The notes beneath the pieces were generated by a model. It worked only from the letters and a program-made list of their open reading frames with translations, had not been told where the DNA came from and searched no databases. A DNA stretch of 64,000 nt from Eublepharis macularius (taxonomy: Eukaryota; Chordata; Lepidosauria; Squamata; Eublepharidae): contig NC_072797.1 of assembly GCF_028583425.1 (NCBI RefSeq), forward strand, positions 20,866,001 to 20,930,000, written 5' to 3'. The position numbers were made by a program, and so were the translations under genes. Of this stretch, positions 21,100-31,430 are shown piece by piece. The number at the start of each line of letters is the position of its first letter. Position 1 is the stretch's first letter.

Positions 21100-21810
21100 A
21101 GGCAGAAAATACTGGCAAAACTAAAGGAAAGGTTTATTGGAGAAATGCTCAGATAAATGGATGCACTTCAGGACAAATCTGGCAGAGTGCATGCCTCGCA
21201 GGGTAGGCATTCACTTTTATATCCTTTTATAAACAAAGTCATCAAAATATCAAGATAGTTTACAGAAGAGAAACAAGCTTAAGACAGTAATTTCTAAAAG
21301 TTGGCAGGTCATATAAACCCAAAGGGGTGACATTTCCCACCCCTCTGGCACCTCTTGTTCTCTTTTAGAGAACAAGAGAGGTACGTCGGTGAGATGATAA
21401 GAAGAGTGCTGGCAAATCATAACAATCAAGCATTTTCAAGGCTAGTGTCCTGTTGTAAATTCAAGCACCTCCTTCTCTCACTATTTTTTTTTACCTACGT
21501 TGCAATTTCCAGAAAGGAATAGTGAAGTAAAAGTAGGGGAAAGAGCAACCTTTGCGAAAAGGACTCACTCTTATAATGCCCTATAAGGAACCAAACTTTA
21601 AAAGGTTATAGCTAATTCTAGGTGAATATATAAAGTCCCTTAACACATACAAGCATTGCCTAAAAACAAAAAAAGTATTTTCCCATAGTACTATTATTTA
21701 ATCATGTGGAAATTTGCGCAGATGGAATTGATTAATGAAAACTTAGACAACCCACCGAGTCAAATTTAATCATATAAAAACCTTATATACTCATAGCAGT
21801 CTCAAAGTTA
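21100..21810. other. Unclassified AT-rich stretch
   Basis: The only internal structure I see is a short inverted pair around 21357-21380 (GTTCTCTTTTAGAGAAC). No gene or known repeat family is recognised. Confidence 0.4.
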
Positions 21811-21967
21811 CCACCCCCATTCACACCAAAGCCAAACAATTCTGCAAAGGACATAAAAAGGAGTGTGGCAATCAACCCCAAAGTCCCACCTCCCTCCAGG
21901 GCTCTGAACCAATCCTGGTGATTTAAGCCTTATGCAAAGCCCAGAGCCTCCGGAACTCCAGTGGTTG

Positions 21968-22260
21968 GGAGAAAAGAGCAAGAGTCCAGTAGCACCTATG
22001 AGACTAACAAAATTTGTGGTAGGGTATGAGCTTTCGTGAGTCACAGCTCATTTGTTAGTCTTATAGGTGCTACTGGACTCTTGCTCTTTTCTGAAGAAGT
22101 GAGCTGTGACTCAAAAGCTCATACCATACCACATTTTTTCCCGTCTTAGAGGTGTTACTGGACTCTTGCTTTTTTCTGAAGAAGTGAGCTGTGACTCAAA
22201 AAAGCTCATACCATACCACATTTTTTCCCGTCTTAGAGGTGTTACTGGACTGTAAAGGGC
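21968..22260. mobile_element. Cluster of palindromic retroposon units
   Basis: GAGCAAGAGTCCAGTAGCACC at 21979 is followed by its inverted partner at about 22053-22090. Two further direct copies of GAAGAAGTGAGCTGTGACTC and TACCATACCACATTTTTTCC follow at 22093-22135 and 22180-22222. The last two are a tandem duplication of about 88 bp. Same family as 16538-16738. Confidence 0.65.
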
Positions 22261-22269
22261 TCATCATTT

Positions 22270-22305
22270 CTATTTATTTGTTTATTTATTTACTTACTTA
22301 CTTGC

Positions 22306-22372
<67 letters not shown>
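22270..22372. repeat. (TTTA)n microsatellite
   Basis: About 25 tetranucleotide units, slightly impure at the left (TTAC and TTGC variants). Confidence 0.95.
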
Positions 22373-22373
22373 T

Positions 22374-23060
22374 GGTCAGCTGTTCCCACTGAGACTCAAG
22401 GCATCTTACACAGTGAGTCAGTACAGTCAATTTCAAAGACGTTTCAATGCACATGTAACAGAGTATATACATAAAAATTTGCAAAGATTTAAAACCAGCA
22501 GAAACCAATACAGAGTTCAAGAAATGTGGAAACAGAGCATAAGCAACTCTAAAATTGACATATTAAACAACATAGGAACTACCCAGTAAGATCATACTTA
22601 CATAGCAGTAGTAAAGTCTATAGTCGATTATACTTAACAGCAATAGTAGTAAAGTCTACTGTTAGCCCCATCCCCTTTACTGATGCATCTCTTTGAGACC
22701 ACTTCCTTATCTTACAGCCCTCCTATCTGAGTAAAAAGCCCTCTTGAATAATTCAATTTTGCATCATTTGCAGGAAGCCAGAAGAGTGGGAGCGTTCCAG
22801 TAGGCTATAAGGTGGGGGCCTACACGGAGGAAGCACATGTAGGGTCAGCTATTGATTTTACCCATGTGCAAGGTGGCATCTGCTGAAGTCCCTGTTCAGC
22901 TGAGCGAAGCTGCCCTGGTAGAACATATGGAGAGAGGCGTCCAGTAGATATGACAGATCAAGGCTGTGAAGAGCTTTGTCTGTAAGAGCCAATGCCTTGG
23001 ATTGAACCCAGTAGCTGATAGGTAGACTGTGAAGTAAAAGAGCAGCCTGGATCCTGAGTG
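22374..23060. repeat. Unclassified interspersed repeat, copy 1
   Basis: Clearly related to 24440-24960. Shared blocks include GGTCAGCT/GCCGATTACAC-type text, GAGACTCAAGGC, AACAGCAATAG, AAGCCCTCTTGAATAATTCA, AAGAGTGGGAGC and AGGTGGGGGCC. This is probably the 3' end of a LINE, but I cannot name the clade. Confidence 0.55.
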
Positions 23061-23646
23061 TAAACCTGTAAGTTGTAGTAAAAACTGGGCCTTAATTGCT
23101 GAGGAATCCTATGGGGAGAAGAAGGAATCCATTGTCCCTTAAGTGATTGTGTTTCACTAACACTGATCAGTTCAATGGGCTTAAATTGGAGTAACTCTCT
23201 TTAGAATTGTACTTTAAGGCTCAGTTCAATGTGTTACCTCACAGAGTAGAAAATGTGTAACCTCTGGGGAGTGCAGTTGAGAGCCAGTTGTACATTCCAA
23301 ACTGTACTGTTACACCTTATTTTCTGTAAATAAACGTTTGTCCATCTGCATCTTGTCTGTCAAGAAAAAATAGCTGTGTGAAGGAGGTGATATTTACCTT
23401 ATTTTAAATACAATCTTATTAGACATAAATAATGACATAAATTAAAAACCCACAAAGTTTACATGCTACCAACCAGTTAGATAAAGCTTTTACTGATTGT
23501 GAGTAGCTGAGGGTTTTTTAAAAAATAGAAGAAGCCAGTGTGGATTTTGACAGGGGTAAGCCCAGTTAGCAGTCTCTCTTCTCTCCTCCCCCCATCTTAT
23601 CCTGGTTGCTGCACAAAGGGGACTGTATGCATGTCATACATACATG

Positions 23647-23811
23647 CAGGGGGTGGTTCTGGGAAAAGAGGTGGTGGAACTCTCAAGAGGGAAATGAGTA
23701 AGAAATATACGGGATTCTTTGAAATCATATTATTTTCAAGCACTATTGCCGAGTATTTTCAAGAGGTGCTGGAACTCCGTTCCCCCGTGTTCCCCCTGAA
23801 AAAAAGCCCTG
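23647..23811. mobile_element. CAGGGC hAT MITE, copy 3
   Basis: A perfect 8-bp duplication CATACATG lies at 23639-23646 and 23812-23819. The left end is altered (CAGGGGGTGGTTCTGGGAAA) and the right end is GAAAAAAAGCCCTG. It is shorter than copies 1 and 2 because part of the interior is missing. Confidence 0.8.
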
Positions 23812-23837
23812 CATACATGCCTGTAATTGAGGCTTTT

Positions 23838-23920
23838 CTTTCTTTTTCTCTTTCTTTCTTTTTCTTTCTTTCTTTTTCTCTCTCTCTTTCTTTCTCTCTC
23901 TCTCTCTCTCTTTCTTATAG
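23838..23920. repeat. (CTTT)n/(CT)n microsatellite
   Basis: Pyrimidine-only tract: CTTT-type units grading into CT dinucleotides. Confidence 0.9.
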
Positions 23921-24439
23921 AACAGCCTCATTTCAAACAAGCTTTCATTCAACTGCCTTTGCTGCCATTACAGCAGATGCATGTATATATACGCAGCCTA
24001 GAATAGTTCTGAGTCATTATGTGCTTTCTTACCACTTCCCCTTCCTGCCTTGGAAGTCTGTGACCTCAGGAGAAGAAAATGATTCCTTTTGCTTAGTTCT
24101 AGACAGGCAGGTGTCATGTTATCACATTTTTCTCCGATTAGATAATATGCTTTAATGAGACTTGCCTCTAGTCTGCTTTCCTTTCCAGTGACAAATCTGT
24201 TTTGTGCTGGGTTGCTTTCCACGTCTGACTTCACCTGCCTGCATCTTTTGTTCACCTGTTTTCATTTCCTCTTGTGTGTTTGCCCTATCAACAAATGTGT
24301 ATTCAGCAACCGTCCTCATCACCCCATGTCTAGAATGCTAGGCTGTAAGAAAATATTTAGTATACATGTACCCCACCCTTCCTCCTAGGAGTTTGAAGCA
24401 GCTTAAATATGTATTTGTTTACTTACTTATTTACTTATT

Positions 24440-24960
24440 TGTATTATTTATAGTTTGCCTTTCTCTCTGAGACTCAAGGCCGATTACACCGTACAAGTCA
24501 ATATAATCAACTGCTGGGATAATCAATAAACAATGCAATAGGGAATGGGATGCAGACATTTGAAAACAAGCAGAAATCCAATAGAACTGAAACAACACTG
24601 AAAAAAACATAAGCAATTTGACACGACTTATTAAATAACGTGCAAACTTACAGCAATAGCGAGTACGCAGTAGTATAGTCTACAGTCCCTATCCCTTTAA
24701 CCAAAGGATCTCTCTGAACCATTTCCTTTCAGCACAACGCTATTGCCTGTGTAAAAAAGCCCTCCTGAACAATTCAGTTTTGGACAATTTGCAGAAAGCC
24801 AGGAGAGTGGGAGCTTCAAGAGGGCGATTCTATCAGGTGGGGGCCACCACAGAGAATGCATGTATATATCAAAAGCTGTTGATTTTGCTCATTTGCAGGG
24901 TGGAACCTGCAGAAGGCCCTGTTCAGATGAGTGAAACTGTAGCCAGCCTTCATTAGCCTT
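24440..24960. repeat. Unclassified interspersed repeat, copy 2
   Basis: See 22374-23060. The two copies lie 2 kb apart in the same orientation and have diverged strongly, so they are old insertions or an old duplication. Confidence 0.55.
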
Positions 24961-25244
24961 CTGGAGTTTCAGCCTGTGCTTTCAATTCTTTCCATGGATA
25001 AAAAACGCTGTGAAACATCCAGGGTATTTGTTAATGATCTCTGGGAAATTTGCCTGAAAACCACGTGGAGGGACATCAGGGTGAGAGCCGGGCACTCAAT
25101 CCAAAACATCATTATGACTTCTCTTCTGTTTCCTCTGATGTCATATCCTCTAGGAGGTACTTAAAACTGTTCATCAGACCTAGACTCGGTAAGATCTCAT
25201 CCTATGGACAAGCAAAGAAAATGTGCCACTTTCCAACTGATAAC

Positions 25245-25645
25245 TATTTTTATTATTTCGATTTATAAACCGCCCATCCTCAGCGGCTCTGGGCTGTGAA
25301 CAACAGTTAAAATCAATAAAAACAAGAAAACAATCATTCTAAAATCAACATAAAATAAGCAATAATAAAATAAATTAACCAAGTATATTAAAGTGCAATG
25401 GTGGGGAGAACCCCCCACCCCAAAGATGGGAGGCCGACATGGTACCGCCCCCTTCAACCACCGATAGCCTGGCGGAACAGCTCTGTCTTACAGGCCTGGT
25501 GGAACGATAATATGTCCCGCTGTGCCCAGGTCTCCATTGACAGAGCGTTCCACCAGGCTGGGGCCAGGACTGAAAAGGCCCTGGCTCTGGTTGAAGCGAG
25601 GTGGGCTTCCTTAGGGCCGGGGACCATCAGTACAACATTTTAATG
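25245..25645. repeat. Unclassified interspersed repeat (LINE-tail type)
   Basis: Begins at TTATTTCGATTTATAAACCG and carries CAGAGCGTTCCACCAGGCTG, AGGCCCTGGCTCTGGTTG and GGGCTTCCTTAGGGCCGGGG. I recall this as a common squamate repeat but cannot name it with certainty. Confidence 0.45.
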
Positions 25646-25649
25646 TACT

Positions 25650-27235
25650 TGTTGTCTCTTGTCACTCTAAGACAGCCATTTCTCACAAGAGATGGCACTT
25701 TGATGTGTACACCTTGCTAGTGCCATCCTATTCATGTCCACAAAGGCTACAGAGGCACGTGCGCATTTCTTTATGAAAACATACCTGTTTTTATTGAAAC
25801 AAAGGGGTCGACTTGTATGCACAAAAGCTGCATGTATACATCACAGCACAACAGGGCTCCAGACCAACACATTTATCACTTCTGAATTGTTTTTGTATGT
25901 CAATGGCACAAACGATTTCAGACACAGCATTACCTAGTAGATCTTCAGGTTTTAGACCAGGTATTAGCAAAAGGAGGACCTCTGGCTGGATCCAGCTCTC
26001 TGAGAACGATTAAAGACCCCCCCCCAAAAAAGTTCCCCCCTTTTGGAAACAAAAGAGACATTTGTGGCAAACAGAACTTATAGCATTGGCAAGCCACTGT
26101 TGCTCTCCACCATTTTGCAAGTGACTTTATCACTGTAGTTGTAGGATTTTAAGATTTGTGTTAATGTGACTTTAGAACTGTACCTTCTCTTCAGACAGGT
26201 GTTCAGAAAAAGCTGAACGAGGCGGCATGAAGGTACAGTAGATAGGAAACCAACATTCAAGCAATACCTGTAACATTTGAGAAATAACGTTCTAAAAACA
26301 AAGCAGCACTTAAAGAATCCCAATAAATATTGTAATTTATTCCTGTAGCGTTTTTTCAGCATGCAAAAATATTACATTCCATCCTCTGCCCAGACAGTAT
26401 TTGCTTGGGATGAGAGCAGTGACATTTCTTGATGCTGAGCCCAAAAGACACTGAGCCCCCCCCCCTCTTCCCTTCTATGGCTACTCTTCAGCAAACAGGC
26501 TGGGTACCGGATGTCTAACATGCTAAGTATGTTGCCAATAGAAAGCTGGACACACAGTTGTGAAGTGCCAGCTCCTATGATTGTACTGCACACTTTATCA
26601 GATTTGGTGATGAGCAACAGTTTGAAACAGCAAGTGTTTATTCCATCCTTTGGTTTGTTAAAAGAGAGAAGGAAAAAAATTGCGGAGTGTGCAAAAGATA
26701 AGTGAACCTGTCACAAAAAGTTCTGGTTCAACATGAAAGACTTTTTTATTTTCTGTTGAAGCAACGCTGAAGTCTTATTAATTTCAAAGAGATTGAGAGT
26801 TTGTACAGATAATAATTATGGGGTGGGGTGGTGGGAAAAACGAGCACGTTTGTCATTCATTTCTTATGGCATTCCAGATGTCGTCACCAAAGAGAGCTAT
26901 TCTGTTCTTGTATATCAATTTTTTTCCAGCACTCAAGCAATAATATTAAGATTACTGGAAAATGTATCTCACATAGTACCTGTCAGGAAATGTGTTGAGT
27001 TTGTGTAATATTTATTTGATACATTTATAGTCCATCTTTGTCCATCATGGAAGTCAAGGTGCTTAACATAGGACTCCAAAGTCTCCCATCCAGGACTGAC
27101 ACAACTTTGACCCAATTAGCTTCAGGAGTATCATGTGCCTTCCAACCATGTCCTTGTACTGGCGATATTCCTTCCATGAGAACGTAAAAGCAGTAGTGAC
27201 GATTTGGCAAGAGAGTCTATTTGATATAAATCTCT
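25650..27235. other. Intergenic, no gene seen
   Basis: AT-rich, with no exon-like frame. Homopolymer runs occur at about 26018-26032 and 26456-26465. Confidence 0.45.
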
Positions 27236-27236
27236 G

Positions 27237-27460
27237 AACAGGATGATGCAATCCTCTGTGGTTTTTTTCAACGTTGGTATAATTCTAGAGACAAATTTAA
27301 CCCTTTTGGAACCAGGGTCTGAGCAGATCTGTTTAATACATTTCTCAGCAGAGGATGATGCAATCCCCCCTCTCTCTGTCCCTTTTTAACAGAAGTTGAT
27401 GTAATTCTAGAGACAAGTTTAGCCCTTTTGGAGCTGGGATCTGAAGTTTTACCATCCGTT
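27237..27460. repeat. Imperfect tandem duplication, about 115 bp
   Basis: GGATGATGCAATCC, TAATTCTAGAGACAA and CCCTTTTGGA occur in the same order twice, starting at about 27241 and 27352. The region between words has diverged, so the duplication is not recent. Confidence 0.75.
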
Positions 27461-28516
27461 CTGCGAGTAGTTTCTCATTTATCCTCCTTTAGTCCATTTA
27501 TCCTCTGCCTATCTGCATCAGAAAATGGGGGGGGGGGGGTGTTCTATTTTCTTTATGCATGAATGGGAGGAGGGGTTACCAGCGTTTAACTCTTACAGGG
27601 CTGTAGCTGTTGTGATGATTTGTATGGGGGGGGGCACAGTTGCCTTGTGAAATTGCAGAGATCTCAGCTTCTGAATCAGCTGCACACACACACAGAAAAA
27701 TGGTTAGTTGTTCATCATTGATCTCTAACATTGTGTCTGGTTTGGGGTGCATGTAACCTTACCTGCTGCCTTGAGAACTTTGTTGAGAGGCACACATTAT
27801 ATAAATATATACATGACCCTTGCTCCAGTCTGTCTCTCTGCAGGGCAACTGGTTTGCCAATGGGGGAGAGAAACAAAGGCTTGGCTGTCTCTCTCGAGTT
27901 CCCCTTCATCTACACACCTGTCTGCCTAGTACAAAACATGCCTTTCTATCCCCTAAAGAATAAAAAGGAGTGAGGTCAGACTCAAGGAAGGTGGAGAGGG
28001 AGTTCTGGTTGTTGCATCTGCATCTGTACACACAAACCTACACGATCATATCTGCCTGTTTCCACTGGTCCCATGCGCATAAGCTCGAAGGAGACTCAAG
28101 GGCATTTTTAATATCATGTTTTCTTTAATAAAATCCCATTGAAATCAAATGCATTTAAATGTTGCACGCCAGAGGACTGCTGACTCTCAGCAGTGGAACC
28201 ACTCCAACGACAAGCATTACCAGGACGGCACCCCGCTGAAGCTTGTGCTGCCTAGCGGAGAGGCGCCGGTCCCGATCCCAAGCTCTGTGTGCCCATCACC
28301 CTTCAACACATGCTGGTATTTGTTTGCACGTCTGTATCGCACCAATGTCCGGCCCCACCTGCTCTGCTCCAAGAAAGAGCCTCTGCGCTGCTGAGTTAAT
28401 CAGTACCAAAGTGGTTTTTTCCCCTCTCTCCCCGCCCAGTCTCGATGAAAACGTTTCGATTTTCTTTTGTCGCCCAGGCGTGTTTGTTTGCTCACTACTG
28501 GCACAGCACAGTTTAG

Positions 28517-28714
28517 CGCTGCCAACTCCAGTTTGGAAAATTCCTGGAGATTTGGGGGGGGGAGCCTGGAGAGGGCAGAGTTTGGGGAGCGGAGGGGTCT
28601 CGGCAGGGTATGCACTGTCCAAAATAGCCACTTTCCCAAGGGAAGCTCATTTATGTCTTCTGGAGATCAGCTGTCATGCCAGATCTCCCGGCATGGCCGG
28701 GAGGTTGGCAACCT
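28517..28714 (+). mobile_element. GTTGCC-type hAT MITE upstream of PMAIP1
   Basis: CGCTGCCAACTCCAGTTTGG at the left and GGGAGGTTGGCAACC at the right are the element's ends. The interior has AAATTCCTGGAGATTTGG and CCAAAATAGCCACTTTCCC. It ends about 220 bp before the CCAAT box of the PMAIP1 promoter. Confidence 0.75.
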
Positions 28715-28779
28715 TCTTTGCACCTGGGAGAAGGCGAAGAAGGAAAAAACCCTGCGTGCAGCAGAGCCCAGAAGGAGTC

Positions 28780-29169
28780 AAGCGAGTCAGGCGCGCTCGG
28801 CAGCGGCCTCCGACACGGGCTTCTCCGCCCCCGCAGGCTCGCCGCGCGCGCTTGCCCTGGACGAGCTCCAACACGCCCGGCCCCCGCTCCCCTCCGAGGA
28901 GCCTGTCCCCGCCTGCCCGCGCGTCCCGGCGTCCGATTGGCTGGCGGAGGAGGGGCTCGCCGAAAAGGGGGCGGAGATTTCCTCCCGAGTTCTACGACGT
29001 CACTGGAAAACCCCTGTGCACTCTGACTTGGCGGTGCGCGCCCGGGCGAGACGGGCGCAGAGCGCGGGAGGGAACCGTACGCGAGGATCGCCCGGCCGCT
29101 TTTGCAGGGGCTCGAGGCTTTCGGGAGCCGCCGAGAGAAGCCACTCCAGCCCCGTCGTCCGTTCCCACG
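28780..29169 (+). promoter_or_regulatory. PMAIP1: CpG-rich promoter and 5' UTR of PMAIP1
   Basis: The stretch is GC-rich with many CpG, unlike the surrounding DNA. Visible sites are an inverted CCAAT box (GATTGGCT, 28935-28942), a GC box (GGGGCGGAG, 28967-28975), a near-consensus CRE/ATF site (CGACGTCA, 28995-29002) and a kappaB-like word (GGAAAACCCC, 29005-29014). No TATA box is placed convincingly. CRE/ATF factors are known regulators of mammalian NOXA, so the CRE is the most meaningful site. The transcription start is not determined and probably lies within 29000-29110. I saw no good p53 decamer pair. Confidence 0.65.
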
Positions 29170-29278
29170 ATGATGCCCAGCAAACCCCTGCGCAAACCCG
29201 CGCCCCAGAGCAGCGCGCCCGCGGGCACCGACCGACGTAGCCACCGCTCTAGGATGGCTCTTCCCGCCCCTGGCACAA
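29170..29278 (+). CDS. PMAIP1: PMAIP1 (NOXA) exon 1, coding part
   Basis: The exon opens with two consecutive ATGs (29170 and 29173) and encodes 36 codons plus one base. The N terminus, MPSKPLRKPAPQSSAPAG from the second Met, resembles the basic, Pro/Ala-rich start of human NOXA (MPGKKARKNAQPSPARAPA). It ends at a strong splice donor (ACAA/GTGAGT), leaving phase 1, which matches exon 2. The full protein would be 78 residues against 54 in human, because about 17 residues (roughly 21-37) sit between the N-terminal block and the BH3 region. A weak alternative donor at 29237 (GAC/GTAGCC) is also phase 1 and would give a protein of 64 residues. The first Met is listed as start, but the second aligns better with the family. 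Splicing is inferred from signals only. Confidence 0.75.
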
Positions 29279-29365
29279 GTGAGTGGCTCGAGATCGCCCC
29301 TGAACCTGAAACAAGGGCCGAGGGAGGTGGCCGGTGGTATCTGCTGGTAGGACAGGGAGGGCGAA

Positions 29366-29540
29366 GCTGTGGCTCGGTGGCAGGGAATCTGCTGGGCATG
29401 CAGGAGGTGCCGGTTCAGTCCCCGGCATCTCCAGCTAAAAAAGGACCAGGGAGTAGGTGACGTGAAAGACCACAACCTATTTGGGGCTCAGGACGTCCCA
29501 AGTGCAGTCCCAGCATGTCCAGTTAAAAAGGATCAGGTAG
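29366..29540 (+). repeat. tRNA-Ala-like SINE
   Basis: GGCTCGGTGGCAGGGAATCT and GCATGCAGGAGGTGCCGGTT, then TTCAGTCCCCGGCATCTCC, give the tRNA-Ala-like head in + orientation. A second, partial unit (AGTGCAGTCCCAGCATGTCC) follows. It lies about 90 bp into the PMAIP1 intron. Confidence 0.6.
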
Positions 29541-29544
29541 GAAG

Positions 29545-30385
29545 CCAGGAGGCGAGTCCAGTGGCCCCTTAGAAACTAACAAGATTTTCAGGCTATTGGC
29601 TTTAGAAAGTCAAGCTTCCTGCTTCAGACAGAATGATCAGGTGATGGAAGGACCTCCACTTGAGACCCTGAAGAGCTGCTGCCAGTCAGAGAGGCAGCTT
29701 CATTCATTCATTCATTCATTCTGGAAAAGGGGGGACCTCCTTTGGAGGAAGATAAAATGGATCCATTGTCCATCCAGGCAACCACTACCCTCCCCCCAAA
29801 AGATCAAAACCGCCCAAGCCCTATATTGTCCCCCTCACTGGAAGCCCAGTTGTTCAAGTTTTAGTTCAAAACTGGAATCCAACGGCACCTTTAAAGACTA
29901 ACAAAAATGTCCATAATATAAGCTTTTTCTGTCCTGACTCTGATAGCCCAGGCAAGCCTGATCTTGTCAGACCTTACAAGCTAAGCAGGACGGGCTTCGG
30001 TTAGTAATTGGATGGGAGACCTCCAAAGATGACCAGGGCTGTAAAGCCAGGCAATGGCAAACCACTTCTGTTTGTCTCTTTCCTTGAAAACACGAGTGGA
30101 GGTTACTGTCAGTCAAAAATGACTTGAAGGCACTCACCACCACAGAAGCTTTTGTGAGTCAGAGCACCCTTTGTCAGATTCTAATAGAACTTCTGCATCC
30201 GGCAGGGCCCTTCTTTGCAACACTCCTTCCACCTTCTGATCTGGATATAAGGGTTGATGGATGTTTGTCCTATTTGTACCTGAAGAAGTGAGTGAGTTCT
30301 GACTCTCAAAAGCTAACTGAAAAACAAAAGTTTATACCCTGGAAAATTTTGTTGGTCTTTAAGGTGCTGCTGGATTCAAATTCTG
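29545..30385. mobile_element. Palindromic retroposon units, interrupted
   Basis: Parts of the family seen at 16538 lie at 29552-29625 (CAGTGGCCCCTTAGAAACTAA), 29865-29927 (AACGGCACCTTTAAAGACTA), 30146-30185 (AAGCTTTTGTGAGTCAGAGC) and 30280-30380 (GGTCTTTAAGGTGCTGCTGG). The middle unit was split by the 5S-derived SINE at 29928-30145. Confidence 0.6.
29928..30145 (+). repeat. 5S rRNA-derived SINE, copy 1
   Basis: The head follows 5S rRNA: GCCTGATCTTGTCAGACC, AAGCTAAGCAGGACGGGCTT, TTAGTAATTGGATGGGAGAC. The body continues CAGGCAATGGCAAACCAC and the tail contains GACTTGAAGGCAC, a BovB-like tail. AAGCTTTT is duplicated at 29920-29927 and 30146-30153, marking both ends. Fusions of this kind are the 5S-Sauria SINEs described from squamates, which supports the proposed taxonomy. 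Confidence 0.88.
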
Positions 30386-30777
30386 GTCTACTACTGCAGA
30401 TGGTTATCTGCCTGAAACAAGCTATAGTTCAGGGCTCTTTATTCTTTTCCGTTCTAGGACTTCTCATGAGCCCCAGCCGGCCACACTTCTACTTTTTATT
30501 TTGTATCTGTCAATCTAACAGAAGTATCTCATTAGCTACTTGTAAGCTGCTTTGAGCTAAGACAGGCGGGGGTATAACTATTTCCATTAAACAAGCCAAT
30601 AAATAATTCTCTATCCGTTTTTCTCCTGGTCAAGGTGTGACAGATGCAACCCACCTTACGTCAAGTAACAGCCCTGTCGGTGTTCATGACCCACGAGTTG
30701 AAGACCACTTTAGGACCAATAGTAGATTCCCAAGCTATTCAGGTACAAACTTCAATATAGTACTGGATATATTAGAG

Positions 30778-31124
30778 TGGGGGTCCCCAACGTGGTGCCC
30801 GTGGGTGCCGTGGTGCCTGCTGACAACTTTTGCACGCCCACCAAGTGTTTTAAGAAAGTGGTTGGAGCTAAGTGGGGCATTGGAGATCCAGTTAGTTGGG
30901 CAGATTTTAAAAATTTTCAAAGGTAGCTTTCACCAGAGTGTTAGTTTTATTCCCTGTCATTCCTCTTTCCCGATGTATCTTTGAAAATTATCCCTCGTCA
31001 ACCCTGCTTCCTCTGTGCGTGTGTGGAGGTCCACCTCTCTTAACATCCGTTTCCTAGCTGCAGCCATCACCCTGTGTCAGAATTCCAAAGGGGCCCACAG
31101 CCTCAAAAAGGTTGGGGACCCTTG
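30778..31124. mobile_element. hAT (Charlie-like) nonautonomous element
   Basis: The ends are TGGGGGTCCCCAAC and GTTGGGGACCCTTG, flanked by near-identical 8-bp repeats (TATTAGAG at 30770-30777 and TATTAAAG at 31125-31132). GGTCCCCAACCTT-type ends are typical of hAT elements in amniotes. It lies in the PMAIP1 intron. Confidence 0.8.
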
Positions 31125-31237
31125 TATTAAAGGCATGATGGGGCAATAGCATGCTAGGATTTTATCGTCTACGTAATACAATCTATCTGCTACATTTCTG
31201 CCTCCTGAATACTAGGGGTTTCTTATTTGATTCAGCC

Positions 31238-31430
31238 TTCTGCTACTGAATCAGCCCACTGGTCTGGCACAGCCAAAGAGTTCGTCTGTGACTGGCAGTT
31301 CTCCAGTGTCTCAGGGAGAGGTCTATTGCATAACCTACTACCCGATGCTTTCAGCTGGAGATAGCAGGGATTGAACGTGGGACCTCCTGCATGGAAAACA
31401 GATGCCTTTCCACTGAGCCACAGCATCTCC
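31238..31430 (-). repeat. tRNA-Ala-like SINE
   Basis: On the - strand it starts GGAGATGCTGTGGCTCAGTG and includes GGAGGTCCCACGTTCAATCC, a B-box-like tRNA core. Same family as 16103 and 63580. Confidence 0.65.

Noticed and set aside
22093-22240. CRISPR-like repeat pattern from repeated GAAGAAGTGAGCTGTGACTC blocks
   Set aside because: Only two or three copies, no regular spacers and a eukaryotic context. It is a local duplication of a retroposon unit.
23080-23400. Possible LTR end with GTAAATAAACG poly(A)-like word
   Set aside because: No defined termini or duplication. AT-rich sequence yields such words often.
23538-24155. 205-codon frame
   Set aside because: It crosses a hAT MITE and a CT microsatellite. 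The Phe/Ser/Leu runs come from the simple repeat and there is no domain or splice logic.
28243-29475. Long open frames on both strands (up to 405 codons) across the CpG island
   Set aside because: High GC removes stop codons, so long frames arise by chance. They run through the MITE, the promoter, exon 1 and the SINE without domain content. Only the NOXA exon 1 frame has family support.
29940-30030. A 5S rRNA gene
   Set aside because: The 5S similarity is partial and fused to a SINE body and tail, with an 8-bp target duplication. It is a 5S-derived SINE, not a functional rRNA gene.
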